DNA from: Cytophagales bacterium
GTDB lineage: Bacteria > Bacteroidota > Bacteroidia > Cytophagales > ES-bin-26
Direction of reading: 5' to 3'
Assembly (NCBI GenBank): GCA_014379925.1
Contig: JACMKY010000007.1
Location: 1-23,716 of the forward strand
Length of the DNA: 23,716 nucleotides
In this document: positions 7,712-15,405 of the stretch, one piece after another
Numbering within the stretch: the stretch's first letter is position 1
Layout of the letters: each line of letters opens with the position of its first letter
The notes under the pieces: model-generated
Seen by the model: only the letters and a program-made list of their open reading frames with translations
Database searches by the model: none
Told to the model about the DNA's origin: nothing
Position numbers and translations under genes: made by a program

Positions 7712-8425
7712 ATGGTACAAAACCGCTACAAACGAATCGTATTGAAATTGAGTGGGGAAGCCCTGGCGGGTGGGCAAGGCTTCGGCATTGACTCCAGTAT
7801 TCTCCAACGGTACGCGGTGGAGATCAAGAAAGTCGTTGAAAATGGCACCCAGGTGGCGTTGGTGGTGGGCGGCGGCAACATCTTCCGGGGCGTGGAGGGG
7901 GAGCATTCGGGGATTGACCGCGTACAGGGCGATTACATGGGCATGCTGGCGACGGTGATCAATGCCATGGCCTTGCAGAGTGTGCTCGAAAGCATCGGCC
8001 AGTTCACCCGGCTCATGTCGGGCATCCGCATGGAGCAGGTCTGCGAACCTTTCATCCGTCGTAAAGCCGTGCGGCACCTCGAAAAGGGCCGCGTCGTCAT
8101 ATTCGGGGCGGGGATCGGCAACCCGTACTTCACCACCGATTCGACGGCCAGCCTCCGCGCCATTGAGATTGAGGCGGACGTGGTATTGAAAGGCACGCGG
8201 GTAGATGGCGTATATACCGCCGATCCGGAAAAAGACCTTTCGGCTACGCGCTACTCCAACATTTCCTTCGACGAAGTATACCGGCAGGGATTGAACGTGA
8301 TGGATATGACGGCTTTTACCCTCTGCAAGGAAAACGATCTGCCCATCATCGTCTTTGACATGAACAAACCCGGCAACCTCCTCCGCGTGGTGCAGGGCGA
8401 GAAAATAGGCACCCTTATTCAATGA
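7712..8425 (+). CDS. pyrH: UMP kinase
   Basis: The 237-residue protein phosphorylates UMP to UDP with ATP and belongs to the amino-acid kinase fold, acting as a hexamer in the cytosol. Visible family features are the N-terminal YKRIVLKLSGEALAG (residues 6-20), the glycine loop VVGGGNIFRG (51-60), DYMGMLATVINAMALQ (74-89), GNPYFTTDSTASLRA and the nucleotide-binding LKGTRVDGVYTADP. The start at 7712 gives the usual length; the frame remains open upstream but reads through noncoding sequence. frr follows after 34 nt. The pyrH-frr pair is widespread in bacteria and suggests co-transcription. Its upstream region shows only a weak promoter-like TATCTTTA at 7680. Confidence 0.97.
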   Translation: MVQNRYKRIVLKLSGEALAGGQGFGIDSSILQRYAVEIKKVVENGTQVALVVGGGNIFRGVEGEHSGIDRVQGDYMGMLATVINAMALQSVLESIGQFTRLMSGIRMEQVCEPFIRRKAVRHLEKGRVVIFGAGIGNPYFTTDSTASLRAIEIEADVVLKGTRVDGVYTADPEKDLSATRYSNISFDEVYRQGLNVMDMTAFTLCKENDLPIIVFDMNKPGNLLRVVQGEKIGTLIQ

Positions 8426-8459
8426 ACAATTAACAATGATAATTGATAATTGAAAAGAA

Positions 8460-9020
8460 ATGGAAGAAATACAGCTGTTTCTGGACGATGCCCGGGAAAC
8501 CATGGACCGGGCGGTGAAGCACACGACCATTGAATTGTCCAAGATCCGCGCGGGCAAGGCCATGCCCTCCATGCTCGACGGCTTGAAAGTGGAATACTAC
8601 GGCGTGATGTCGCCGATCGGGAACGTGGCCACGGTCAACACTTCCGATGCCCGTACCCTGGCGATCAGGCCCTTCGAAAAAAAGATGCTGAATGAAGTAG
8701 AGCGGGCCATCCGCAACAGCGACCTAGGCCTGTCGCCCAACAACGACGGCGAGATCATTCGCTTGAGCATCCCGCCCCTCACCGAAGAAAGACGGCGCGA
8801 ACTGGTGAAGCGGGTGAAGAACGAAATTGAAACCGGCAAAATCAACATCCGCAACATCCGCAAAGACACCAACGAGTCGTTGCGGGCGTTGCTCAAAGAA
8901 AGTGTTTCGGAGGATGACGTGAAACGCGCCGAAGAAAAAGTGCAGACCCTCACCGACAGCTACATCAGCAAGATGGATGGCCTTTACAACGCCAAGGAGG
9001 CCGAAATCATGACCGTCTGA
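8460..9020 (+). CDS. frr: Ribosome recycling factor
   Basis: RRF splits post-termination ribosomes together with EF-G. The 186-residue protein has the normal length and the two-domain signature. These include the helix with SKIRAGKAMPSMLDGLKVEYYG, the beta domain with RPFEKKMLNEVERAIRNSDLGLSPNNDGEIIRL and the basic segment PPLTEERRRELVKRVK (residues 105-120). The C-terminal helix ends in EAEIMTV. The ATG at 8460 follows an AT-rich 34-nt spacer after pyrH. galK begins 25 nt after the stop, so a three-gene transcript pyrH-frr-galK is likely, with no terminator visible between them. Confidence 0.97.
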   Translation: MEEIQLFLDDARETMDRAVKHTTIELSKIRAGKAMPSMLDGLKVEYYGVMSPIGNVATVNTSDARTLAIRPFEKKMLNEVERAIRNSDLGLSPNNDGEIIRLSIPPLTEERRRELVKRVKNEIETGKINIRNIRKDTNESLRALLKESVSEDDVKRAEEKVQTLTDSYISKMDGLYNAKEAEIMTV

Positions 9021-9045
9021 AGAAACGCCCTTTTTTCCCTACCCG

Positions 9046-10227
9046 ATGAATCCCGACGAACTGAAAACTGCTTTCACCCGCTTGTACGGGAACGCGGGGG
9101 ACGTTCACGTTTTTTTTGCCCCCGGACGGGTCAACCTCATCGGTGAACACATCGACTACAACGGTGGGTACGTGTTTCCCGGGGCACTCACCATCGGCAC
9201 CTTCGCGCTGGCTCGCCGCCGCAACGATCACCTGATCCGGCTTAATTCCCTCAACGCCGGGGGAGAAGTCGTGGTGGATACGCGGGCGGACATCCGGTTT
9301 GATGAAAAGGACGGCTGGGGTAACTACCCCAAGGGCGTGTGCCTTTTCCTGCGCAACGAGGGCTATTCCCTGGGCGGCTACGATATCCTGTACTGGGGCG
9401 ATCTGCCCGATGGCGCGGGTCTCTCCTCCTCGGCCGCCCTGGAAGTGGTCACGGGCTTTCTGCTCCTGACCCTGGGCACCTCCGTCGCGCCGGCCCCGCC
9501 GGGTGAGGAAGTTGATAAGGTGTGGCTGGCTCAGCTTTGTCAGAAAGTGGAGAATCAGTTCATCCACGTAAACTCCGGCATCATGGACCAGTTCTGCGTG
9601 GCCATGGGCAAGCAGGACCACGCCCTCCTGCTCAATACCCAATCGTTGGAATATCAGCACGTACCTTTTCAGTTGCGGGGATACCGCCTGATGGTGATGA
9701 ATTCCAATAAGCGGCGGGAGTTGATCAACTCCCGGTACAACGAACGTCGTGCCGAGTGCGACCGCGTCCTGGCAATTCTCAACCAACACCACGCGTACCC
9801 GAATTTGTGCGCGGCCCCGTGGGAAGCCGTGGCGCAACTGGTGGCCGACGAAACGCTCCGCAAACGCGCCCGGCACGTCATTACGGAAAACCAGCGGGTG
9901 CTGAAAGCGGTGGACGTGCTCAAGGCCGGTGACCTGAATACATTTGGTGAGCTGCTCAACGCTGCCCACCAATCCATGCGCGACGATTACGAACTGGTGG
10001 GCTTCGAGGTGGACACGCTGGTGGGCGAGTCGCAACGCTACCCCGGCTGCGTGGGCGCCCGGATGACGGGCGGCGACGGCTTCGGCGGTTGCGCCCTCGC
10101 CATCGTGAAAGAAGCGAACGCGGCGGACTTCAAGCAACGCATCGGCGACGCCTACGCGCAAAAAACCGGCTTTCGCGCCAGCTTCTATCCCAGCCAGATC
10201 GGTGAAGGGGTGCACCGGGTAGCCTGA
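9046..10227 (+). CDS. galK: Galactokinase (GHMP kinase)
   Basis: The 393-residue protein phosphorylates galactose to galactose 1-phosphate in the Leloir pathway. All three GHMP motifs are visible. The galactose-binding signature PGRVNLIGEHIDYNGG is at residues 26-41, the ATP-binding GLSSSAALE at 125-133, and motif 3 near residues 340-352 reads GARMTGGDGFGGC. Motif 3 seems to carry one extra residue compared with the common TGAGFGGC or TGGGFGGC. The length is typical of bacterial GalK. No galT, galE, mutarotase or transporter gene is nearby, so it has been placed behind a translation gene pair (frr ends 25 nt upstream). A related GHMP sugar kinase specificity cannot be fully excluded, but the HIDYNGG signature favours galactose. 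Confidence 0.93.
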   Translation: MNPDELKTAFTRLYGNAGDVHVFFAPGRVNLIGEHIDYNGGYVFPGALTIGTFALARRRNDHLIRLNSLNAGGEVVVDTRADIRFDEKDGWGNYPKGVCLFLRNEGYSLGGYDILYWGDLPDGAGLSSSAALEVVTGFLLLTLGTSVAPAPPGEEVDKVWLAQLCQKVENQFIHVNSGIMDQFCVAMGKQDHALLLNTQSLEYQHVPFQLRGYRLMVMNSNKRRELINSRYNERRAECDRVLAILNQHHAYPNLCAAPWEAVAQLVADETLRKRARHVITENQRVLKAVDVLKAGDLNTFGELLNAAHQSMRDDYELVGFEVDTLVGESQRYPGCVGARMTGGDGFGGCALAIVKEANAADFKQRIGDAYAQKTGFRASFYPSQIGEGVHRVA

Positions 10228-10532
10228 CGGGCGCACCGGGACAAATCACCGGGCGGTTAAACGCGCCAGAAGGGCAAAAACACCCTCTAACAGGGCCGCG
10301 AAATTTCGCCTCATACCGCAAATCCCCGCGCGATTGTTCGTAAAGAGGGGCGTTCGTTTACACTTCTCCTAATTAAACGCCCGAAATAGCCATTGAAATT
10401 GCAAATAACTACTTTGGTTTATTTGCCGAAACTAATTGTATATTTGTGCCGCACGTTGTTCATCATTTTACCGTGTGTTTCAAGCTCCACAGGTTGTTTA
10501 AAAATGGTAAAACGGTTAAACGCTCCAATAGT
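10228..10532. other. Gene-free region between galK and the 62-residue gene
   Basis: No coding signal is seen. The stretch holds a 7-bp inverted repeat GGGCGTT (10348-10354) and AACGCCC (10376-10382) with a 21-nt loop and no T tract. It also carries the promoter of the next gene. GC content drops sharply after about 10370. No clear galK terminator is visible. Confidence 0.6.
10413..10446 (+). promoter_or_regulatory. Promoter of the 62-residue small-protein gene
   Basis: TTTG (10413-10416) and TATATTTG (10439-10446) are separated by 22 nt, an excellent fit to the Bacteroidota consensus. Transcription would begin near 10453 and leave a leader of about 80 nt before the ATG at 10533. Confidence 0.7.
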
Positions 10533-10721
10533 ATGCTTGAGTACATCAAAACCATTTTGCAGAAGGTAAGCTTCGACCGGAAGCTCTTCGAGAAAGAATT
10601 AAGGAAAGCGATTGCGATGCTGGTACCCGACGAGGTAAAAACCTTGAAAGTCTGGTGTTACGAGAAGTTTGGAAAAATTTACCGCGTGGTTTTGAACCAA
10701 TGTTTCTCGAATGCCGTCTAA
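10533..10721 (+). CDS. Conserved small protein of 62 residues, function unknown
   Basis: The protein reads MLEYIKTILQKVSFDR at its start, followed by KLFEKELRKAIAMLVPDEV, then a Trp/Cys/aromatic segment KVWCYEKFGKIYRVVL and a short tail. It predicts two or three amphipathic helices with no membrane segment or signal peptide. It resembles, from memory, unannotated 60-residue proteins common in Cytophagales, but I cannot name a family or function. An upstream in-frame start at 10446 is rejected because it overlaps the promoter. The gene has a strong own promoter and a near-perfect terminator, so it is a single-gene unit and is very likely expressed. Confidence 0.75.
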   Translation: MLEYIKTILQKVSFDRKLFEKELRKAIAMLVPDEVKTLKVWCYEKFGKIYRVVLNQCFSNAV

Positions 10722-10752
10722 CCCAACGGTTGGTTCTCTCCCTGTCTACCCG

Positions 10753-10785
10753 GCCTCCCGCACTTACCCGCGGGAGGCTTTTTTT
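10753..10785 (+). terminator. Rho-independent terminator of the small-protein gene
   Basis: GCCTCCCGC (10753-10761) and GCGGGAGGC (10770-10778) form a perfect 9-bp GC-rich stem with an 8-nt loop. Seven T residues follow. It begins 31 nt after the stop codon. Confidence 0.92.
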
Positions 10786-11026
10786 GTCTTCTGCGTTAAT
10801 TCATTGCCGCTTCCGGGTTGGCCTTTCGGATTCTTGCCGCGCAATATCTCTTCCTGATTTTTTAGCAACTGGCAGCATCTCCGGGCTAGTTCCGACCAGA
10901 ATGGCGTTGCCCGGGTAAGCGCGCGACCCGCAACAATCGACACGCCTTACTCAACTTGACCGATTGATTGGTCAGGCTTTGCACGGCCTATGATTTACAA
11001 CTGCTTCACTTCGGGGCCGGAGCATT
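10786..11026. other. Gene-free region between the small-protein terminator and pyrC
   Basis: No coding signal or promoter is seen. One short hairpin is present: CTTGACC (10955-10961) with GGTCAGG (10970-10976), 7 bp including one G-T pair. It lacks a T tract on the minus strand, so it is at best a weak end for pyrC transcripts. Confidence 0.5.
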
Positions 11027-12364
11027 TCACCGGTCGAACTGGACACGCTTGCCCATTACTGACCCGTCAAAGCGGCCTTCGGCGTAGGCCAAGTGCCCCG
11101 ATACCAGGGTGTGGGTAATGCGTGAGCGGAATACCTGGCCCGCGAAAGGCGACCAGCCGCACCGGTACAGGATTGCATCGTCGTTTACTTCGCTGGTTTG
11201 GTGGAGGTCTACCAGCACCAGGTCGGCCCAGTAGCCCTCGCGCAGGTAGCCCCTTTCCGTCACGCGGAAGCAGTCGGCGGGAGCGTGGCACATTTTCTCC
11301 ACGATCTTCTCCAACGAAATTCGGCCTCGGTGATGAAACTCCAGCATGGCCAGCAGGGAATGCTGCACCAGCGGCAAACCCGAGGGGGCATTCCAGTACC
11401 CGGCTTGTTTCTCGACCCACGTGTGCGGGGCGTGGTCGGTGGCAATGACGTCGAGCGTGTCGTCGAGCAGGGCGGCCAGCAGGGCTTCCCGGTGATGCGG
11501 CTCCTTGATGGCCGGGTTGCACTTGATCTGCGGGCCCAGGCGGTCGTAGTCGGTCCGATCGAACCAGAGGTGGTGCACGCAGACCTCCGCCGTGATGCGT
11601 TTCTCGCGCAAGGGAAGTTGGTTGTTGAAAAGGGGAAGTTCGTCGGCGGTAGAAAGGTGCAGTACGTGCAGGCGCGTACCATACTCCCTGGCCAGGCTCA
11701 CGGCCAGCGAAGAAGACTTCAGGCACGCCTCGACACTGCGGATGTCGGGGTGCACCGACGCGGGCGGGTGGTCGCCGTACTGCTGGCGGAACCGGGCGGC
11801 GTTGGTGCGTACGGTGGCTTCGTCTTCGCAGTGCGCAGCCACGAGCAGTGGGCTCTGGCGGAAAATCTGCCGCAGGGTTGCTTCGTTGTCGACCAGCATG
11901 TTGCCCGTCGACGATCCCATGAATACCTTGATGCCGCATACGTGGCGCGGGTCGGTTCGGAGCACTTCGGTCAGGTTATCGTTGGAGGCGCCCATGTAAA
12001 AGGAGTAATTGGCGAGCGAAGTACGGTCGGCGATCCGGTATTTGTCCGCCAGCAGGGCCTGGGTGAGCGTGTTGGGCACGGTGTTGGGCATTTCCATGAA
12101 CGTGGTCGTGCCCCCCGCCACCGCGGCGCATGCTTCCGACTGAATGGTTGCCTTGTGGGTAAGGCCGGGTTCGCGGAAATGTACTTGGTCGTCAATCACG
12201 CCGGGCAGGAGATAGCGGCCGTTGGCATCCAGGCGAACGGCGGCTGGCAGGTGCGCCAGATCACCGCCGATGCGCTCGATCCGGCCGTTCTTCACCCACA
12301 CGTCGGCTTCGGATTGCCGGCCTTCGTTTACCAGACGGGCGTTGAGCAGGAGAAGGGAACGCAT
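11027..12364 (-). CDS. pyrC: Dihydroorotase
   Basis: The 445-residue amidohydrolase closes carbamoyl aspartate to dihydroorotate in pyrimidine synthesis. It is very close in pattern to the Bacteroidota dihydroorotase type. The metal-site motif reads DDQVHFREPG (residues 58-67), the carboxylated lysine is expected at 146 in GIKVFMGSSTGN, His ligands are at 178 (AAHCE) and 236 (LHLST), and the catalytic Asp is at 310 (IATDHAPH). The first His of the usual HxH pair is Gln60, which as I recall is a lineage feature rather than damage. The ATG at 12364 is chosen because the homologous N-terminus MRSLLLLNARLVNEG begins there; an upstream start would add 15 unrelated residues. It is transcribed divergently from the DUF4385 gene. 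Confidence 0.95.
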   Translation of the reverse strand: MRSLLLLNARLVNEGRQSEADVWVKNGRIERIGGDLAHLPAAVRLDANGRYLLPGVIDDQVHFREPGLTHKATIQSEACAAVAGGTTTFMEMPNTVPNTLTQALLADKYRIADRTSLANYSFYMGASNDNLTEVLRTDPRHVCGIKVFMGSSTGNMLVDNEATLRQIFRQSPLLVAAHCEDEATVRTNAARFRQQYGDHPPASVHPDIRSVEACLKSSSLAVSLAREYGTRLHVLHLSTADELPLFNNQLPLREKRITAEVCVHHLWFDRTDYDRLGPQIKCNPAIKEPHHREALLAALLDDTLDVIATDHAPHTWVEKQAGYWNAPSGLPLVQHSLLAMLEFHHRGRISLEKIVEKMCHAPADCFRVTERGYLREGYWADLVLVDLHQTSEVNDDAILYRCGWSPFAGQVFRSRITHTLVSGHLAYAEGRFDGSVMGKRVQFDR

Positions 12365-12533
12365 GCGGAATGCCGGATGAAAGCAGCAAAGGTGCGGATT
12401 TGCTACCACAGTTGGGTAAGGGCGTAAGAGAATAAAAAATTCTCGGCTGGACCATTGAACGGGGCCGCGAGGCGTACTCGTGCATCCTCTCCGGTGGTTT
12501 TCTCGTAAAAATCACGGACCAAACCGTTGATTC

Positions 12534-13115
12534 ATGGCCGACAATTTTGATTACGCGCTGGATTTCCGGCAGGTGGATTTTCGGGCGCATCCGGAATGCT
12601 ACCGGGTGGGCAAGGGTGAGCAGGGCGTTTTGGTGGTAGAACCCTACAAGTCCGAAATTTTGCCCCACTGGCGGTTCAAGGACCCGGCAACGGCCCGGCA
12701 GTCTTCCGAAACCATTCACGGCTTGTTTCTGGATTACCTGGCCAAAAGCGATTTCGTGGGAGCCGATATGGCCAGGAAATTCCTGCAAATGGGTTACACG
12801 CGCGCCCGTCGGTACGCCAACCACCGTTCGGGCCGCAAGTACGCCAGCAACCCCCAGCGCGAAACCACGCCCGAAGCAGAGCGTCAAAAACGCCACGAGG
12901 CCCAGCTGCCACTGGATCCCGATCCGGTCAAAGCGGCGGCGGCCGAGTTATTCCGGGAGAAATGGATACTGGCCAGGCAAAACCCCGATTACCTCGACCA
13001 GATGCAGCGACACCGGGCCGCCCACGAAAGCAACGCACCCCGGAACGAAACCTCCGCCCTGGCTTACTTCAACCAACGGCGCCAAAAAGAAGAAATGGCG
13101 AAAAATAAAGGATGA
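12534..13115 (+). CDS. DUF4385 family protein
   Basis: The first 105 or so residues of this 193-residue protein match DUF4385. Hallmarks are DFRAHPECYRVGKGEQGVLVV (residues 15-35), EPYKSEILPHWRFKDP (36-51) and the stretch ending in MARKFLQMGYTRARRYANHRSGRKY. The many conserved Arg, Lys and aromatic residues suggest nucleic acid or nucleotide binding, but the function of the family is not known. The C-terminal 85 residues are charged and helical, with a segment (AELFREKWILARQNPDYLDQM) that may be a lineage-specific extension. No signal peptide is present. It is divergent from pyrC with a 169-bp spacer. The peptidase gene begins 56 nt after its stop. Confidence 0.85.
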   Translation: MADNFDYALDFRQVDFRAHPECYRVGKGEQGVLVVEPYKSEILPHWRFKDPATARQSSETIHGLFLDYLAKSDFVGADMARKFLQMGYTRARRYANHRSGRKYASNPQRETTPEAERQKRHEAQLPLDPDPVKAAAAELFREKWILARQNPDYLDQMQRHRAAHESNAPRNETSALAYFNQRRQKEEMAKNKG

Positions 13116-13171
13116 TCCACGGGACAACAATGCCCGACTACCCGTTACACGAAAGTACCTGACTGCCTCCC

Positions 13172-14518
13172 ATGCGCACTCTCTTTCTCCCGGTGGTTGC
13201 TGCCGTGCTGGGAGCACTCTTCCTGACCGGTTGCGGCGGGGTAAAAACCCTGCGTCAAGCCCTGCGGGCCGCGCCCTACGAAAAATACGCGGAGTCGTTG
13301 CGAACCGCCAACCTCGAAAAAACCGCCCTGGGCCAGGATTGGCTGACTGCCGGCCGGCAGGCCCTGCGCGATTCACTCCTCGTCGCCCTGCCCTTCCGGG
13401 AAACGGGTTACTTTGCGGCCGATCAACCGGGCGCGGTGGGCTACTGGGTGCCCACGCGCCGTGGCGAGAAATTGGTGATCACCGTAGCAACCCAGGCCCG
13501 ACAACCCATGCGGGTCTTCGTAGACGTTTTCGACCGCGAACCCGACGACCAGCAACCCGGTGGCTTTAAACTGAGGCGGGTGGCCTACGCCGACAGCGCC
13601 GGCCGGACGCTGGAATACGAACCCAAACGCGACGGTACGCACCTGATCCGGCTGCAACCGGAATTGTTGCGGAGCGGACAGTACACGGTCAGCATCCAAA
13701 ACCAGCCCAGCCTGGGCTTTCCCGTTCGCGGCAAAGGCAATTCGGCCGTGCAGAGTCTGTTCGGCGTCCCGCGCGACGGCGGACGGCGCATCCACGAGGG
13801 CGTGGACATTTTCGCACCCCGGCGAACCCCGGTGGTAGCCGTTTCGGAAGGCTACGTCACCGGCGTGAACGAAAACCAACTGGGAGGAAAAGTAGTGTGG
13901 TTGCAGGACGAGGAACGACGCATTACGCTTTATTACGCACACCTGGACAGCCAATTGGTGCGCACTGGCCAGCCGGTGCAACCGGGCGACACGGTGGGCT
14001 TGGTGGGCAACACGGGCAATGCGCGCTATACGCCTTCGCACCTGCACTTCGGCATCTACACCGGCGAAGGAGTCGTTGATCCCTACCCATTCATTCGCCA
14101 GGCAACCAGCCCGTTCAAAACCATCACCGCCGATTTGTCCAGATTGGGTGAATGGACGAGGACGTCGGTTCCCAAATCCAACGTCCGGCTGGCGCCCGAG
14201 CCGAAGGCAACTTCTTTGGGAGAATTACCCAAACACGCGCCGTTGCAGGTGTGGGCAGGAGCGGGCGGCTGGTACCGCGTTGCTACGCCCGATGGACGGC
14301 GGGGCTACGTGGCGGCAACTTCGTTGGAAGGGCTGGCGAGGCCGGTTCGGACGGTCAGTTTAGCCGCGTCCGCGCCGCTGTTTGATTTCCCGGATTTCCG
14401 GGCCGCGTCCCTCGACAGTCTGGCCGCGGGCACGTCCGTGTCAGTGCTGGCCGTTTCCGGTTCTTTCCAGTACGTTCGGACCCCGCTGGGCAAGCTAGGC
14501 TGGCTGGCAAAGGAGTAG
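13172..14518 (+). CDS. M23 family metallopeptidase lipoprotein with C-terminal SH3-like domains
   Basis: The 448-residue protein has a lipoprotein signal peptide (residues 1-20) with lipobox LTGC and Cys21. A beta-rich region of about 150 residues precedes an M23 (LytM-type) domain at about 185-310. The zinc ligands are visible as His208 and Asp212 in HEGVDIFAP, then His257 in YAHLD and His290/His292 in SHLHFGIY. All catalytic residues are present, so it should be an active peptidoglycan endopeptidase anchored to a membrane facing the periplasm. Two SH3-like repeats follow at about 332-388 and 396-448 (KSNVRLAPEP and the closing GKLGWLAKE) and probably bind the cell wall. It converges on the STAS-like gene; the short spacer carries only a minus-strand terminator. 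Confidence 0.93.
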   Translation: MRTLFLPVVAAVLGALFLTGCGGVKTLRQALRAAPYEKYAESLRTANLEKTALGQDWLTAGRQALRDSLLVALPFRETGYFAADQPGAVGYWVPTRRGEKLVITVATQARQPMRVFVDVFDREPDDQQPGGFKLRRVAYADSAGRTLEYEPKRDGTHLIRLQPELLRSGQYTVSIQNQPSLGFPVRGKGNSAVQSLFGVPRDGGRRIHEGVDIFAPRRTPVVAVSEGYVTGVNENQLGGKVVWLQDEERRITLYYAHLDSQLVRTGQPVQPGDTVGLVGNTGNARYTPSHLHFGIYTGEGVVDPYPFIRQATSPFKTITADLSRLGEWTRTSVPKSNVRLAPEPKATSLGELPKHAPLQVWAGAGGWYRVATPDGRRGYVAATSLEGLARPVRTVSLAASAPLFDFPDFRAASLDSLAAGTSVSVLAVSGSFQYVRTPLGKLGWLAKE

Positions 14519-14558
14519 CGATGCATCAGGTCGGTACCGGAGCTAACCGCTTTTCAAC

Positions 14559-14588
14559 AAAAAACCAGTCGCCTGAAAGGGCAACTGG
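14559..14588 (-). terminator. Rho-independent terminator of the STAS-like gene
   Basis: On the minus strand CCAGTTGCC pairs with GGCGACTGG (14588-14580 with 14573-14565) as a 9-bp stem with one G-T pair. It has a 6-nt loop and a following run of six T. It starts 28 nt after the stop codon. There is no T run in the plus direction. Confidence 0.88.
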
Positions 14589-14616
14589 CTGGCACGTACG
14601 AAACTTTCCTGCCGGT

Positions 14617-15039
14617 TCAGGAACGGAGGGCTTCCTCCAAATCATGACAATATTGGATATCGAATTGCTTAAGGTCGAAAGCGGGGTTATTTTTCATTAT
14701 TTTTTCCCGGCCGATTGCTACGCTTTGAACGAACAGGGCATCCTGGGGCAGGATCTTGCGGTATACCCGCAATCCCCGCTGCAGCATTTCGGGCTTCCAC
14801 TCCACATGATACCATTCCATGGATGGCTGGTGGAACACCTTCAGGCTGCTCTTGTCAAAAATCATTTTCGTAACCGGCTCTTTTCTGGACAACGCCGTCA
14901 CGCAGGCGAGCAAGTTCTGAAAAGCGGGGAGCGGCACAAATTTACCCTTGAAAGTGAGAATTACGGTTTGCCCCTCGGGCAGGTACTCGACCTTGCCCGA
15001 CTGGGTGGCGGCGACGAGTTTGGATGTCAACGTTAGCAT
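14617..15039 (-). CDS. Small STAS-like protein, function unknown
   Basis: The 140-residue protein has alternating strands and helices consistent with a STAS/SpoIIAA-like fold. A central strand (VTKMIFDKSSLKVF, about residues 56-69) is followed by an aromatic segment (MEWYHVEWKPEMLQRGLRV) and then a strand with ILPQDALFVQSVAIG. This layout recalls the STAS/SEC14-like hypothetical proteins common in Cytophagales, but the match is only by pattern. No signal peptide or membrane helix is seen. The ATG at 15039 is the only good start. A strong terminator shows it is a single-gene unit. If the fold is right, a regulatory or anti-sigma-antagonist role is possible; this is not shown by the sequence. 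Confidence 0.7.
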   Translation of the reverse strand: MLTLTSKLVAATQSGKVEYLPEGQTVILTFKGKFVPLPAFQNLLACVTALSRKEPVTKMIFDKSSLKVFHQPSMEWYHVEWKPEMLQRGLRVYRKILPQDALFVQSVAIGREKIMKNNPAFDLKQFDIQYCHDLEEALRS

Positions 15040-15124
15040 AAGAGTGTCTTTAAGTGTTAGTTGGTCCTGAATGATTCACCGTGGATGAAAGAAAGCGTAA
15101 ATAAGTGAGTAGGCAATCCCCGTG

Positions 15125-15172
15125 GCGAAGCAGGTTTCGCGTTGTTTTTTCAGTTGCTTTCAAAAAACCGCG
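15125..15172. repeat. Two overlapping, mutually exclusive hairpins
   Basis: GCGAA (15125-15129) pairs with TTCGC (15136-15140). CGCG plus GTTTTTT (15138-15150, with a two-base TT bulge) pairs with AAAAAACCGCG (15162-15172). The two stems share 15138-15140, so only one can form at a time. A T-rich stretch (TTCATTTTTT) follows on the plus strand. Confidence 0.5.
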
Positions 15173-15372
15173 TTCATTTTTTCGCTGCCTAATGCCTCTT
15201 TTTTCACTTATCCGGTAAGAAATGAAACCTGGTTGAGAAACTGATCCCTCGGATGCGGGTAACCGGCCACCACTTTGTCCGCGGCTGCCCTTTTTCTTCG
15301 TGTAAGTAATTGATGCAATTGAGTCGGTTGCGACCGGCTTTGGCCCATCGGTTATGAGCGGTCCAATGGCCC

Positions 15373-15400
15373 TTGACACCGTGGAAAATTTGTATTTTGG
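15373..15400 (+). promoter_or_regulatory. Possible promoter of a small RNA
   Basis: TTG (15373-15375) is separated by 17 nt from TATTTTGG (15393-15400). The second element differs from TAnnTTTG by one shift in the T run. It would drive transcription toward the terminator at 15491-15533, giving an RNA of about 125 nt. Confidence 0.35.
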
Positions 15401-15405
15401 CCCAT

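Noticed and set aside
8424..8460. AT-rich repeat-like words (AACAATTAACAATGATAATT) between pyrH and frr
   Set aside because: Too short and degenerate to call a repeat element; simple low-complexity spacer sequence is enough to explain it.
9007..10236. 409-codon minus-strand open frame opposite galK
   Set aside because: Antisense shadow; the galK motifs establish the plus strand.
11198..12427. 409-codon plus-strand open frame opposite pyrC
   Set aside because: Antisense shadow of a clear dihydroorotase.
15050..15379. 109-codon minus-strand open frame
   Set aside because: Low-complexity basic composition, no recognisable fold, and it overlaps the hairpins; probably chance.
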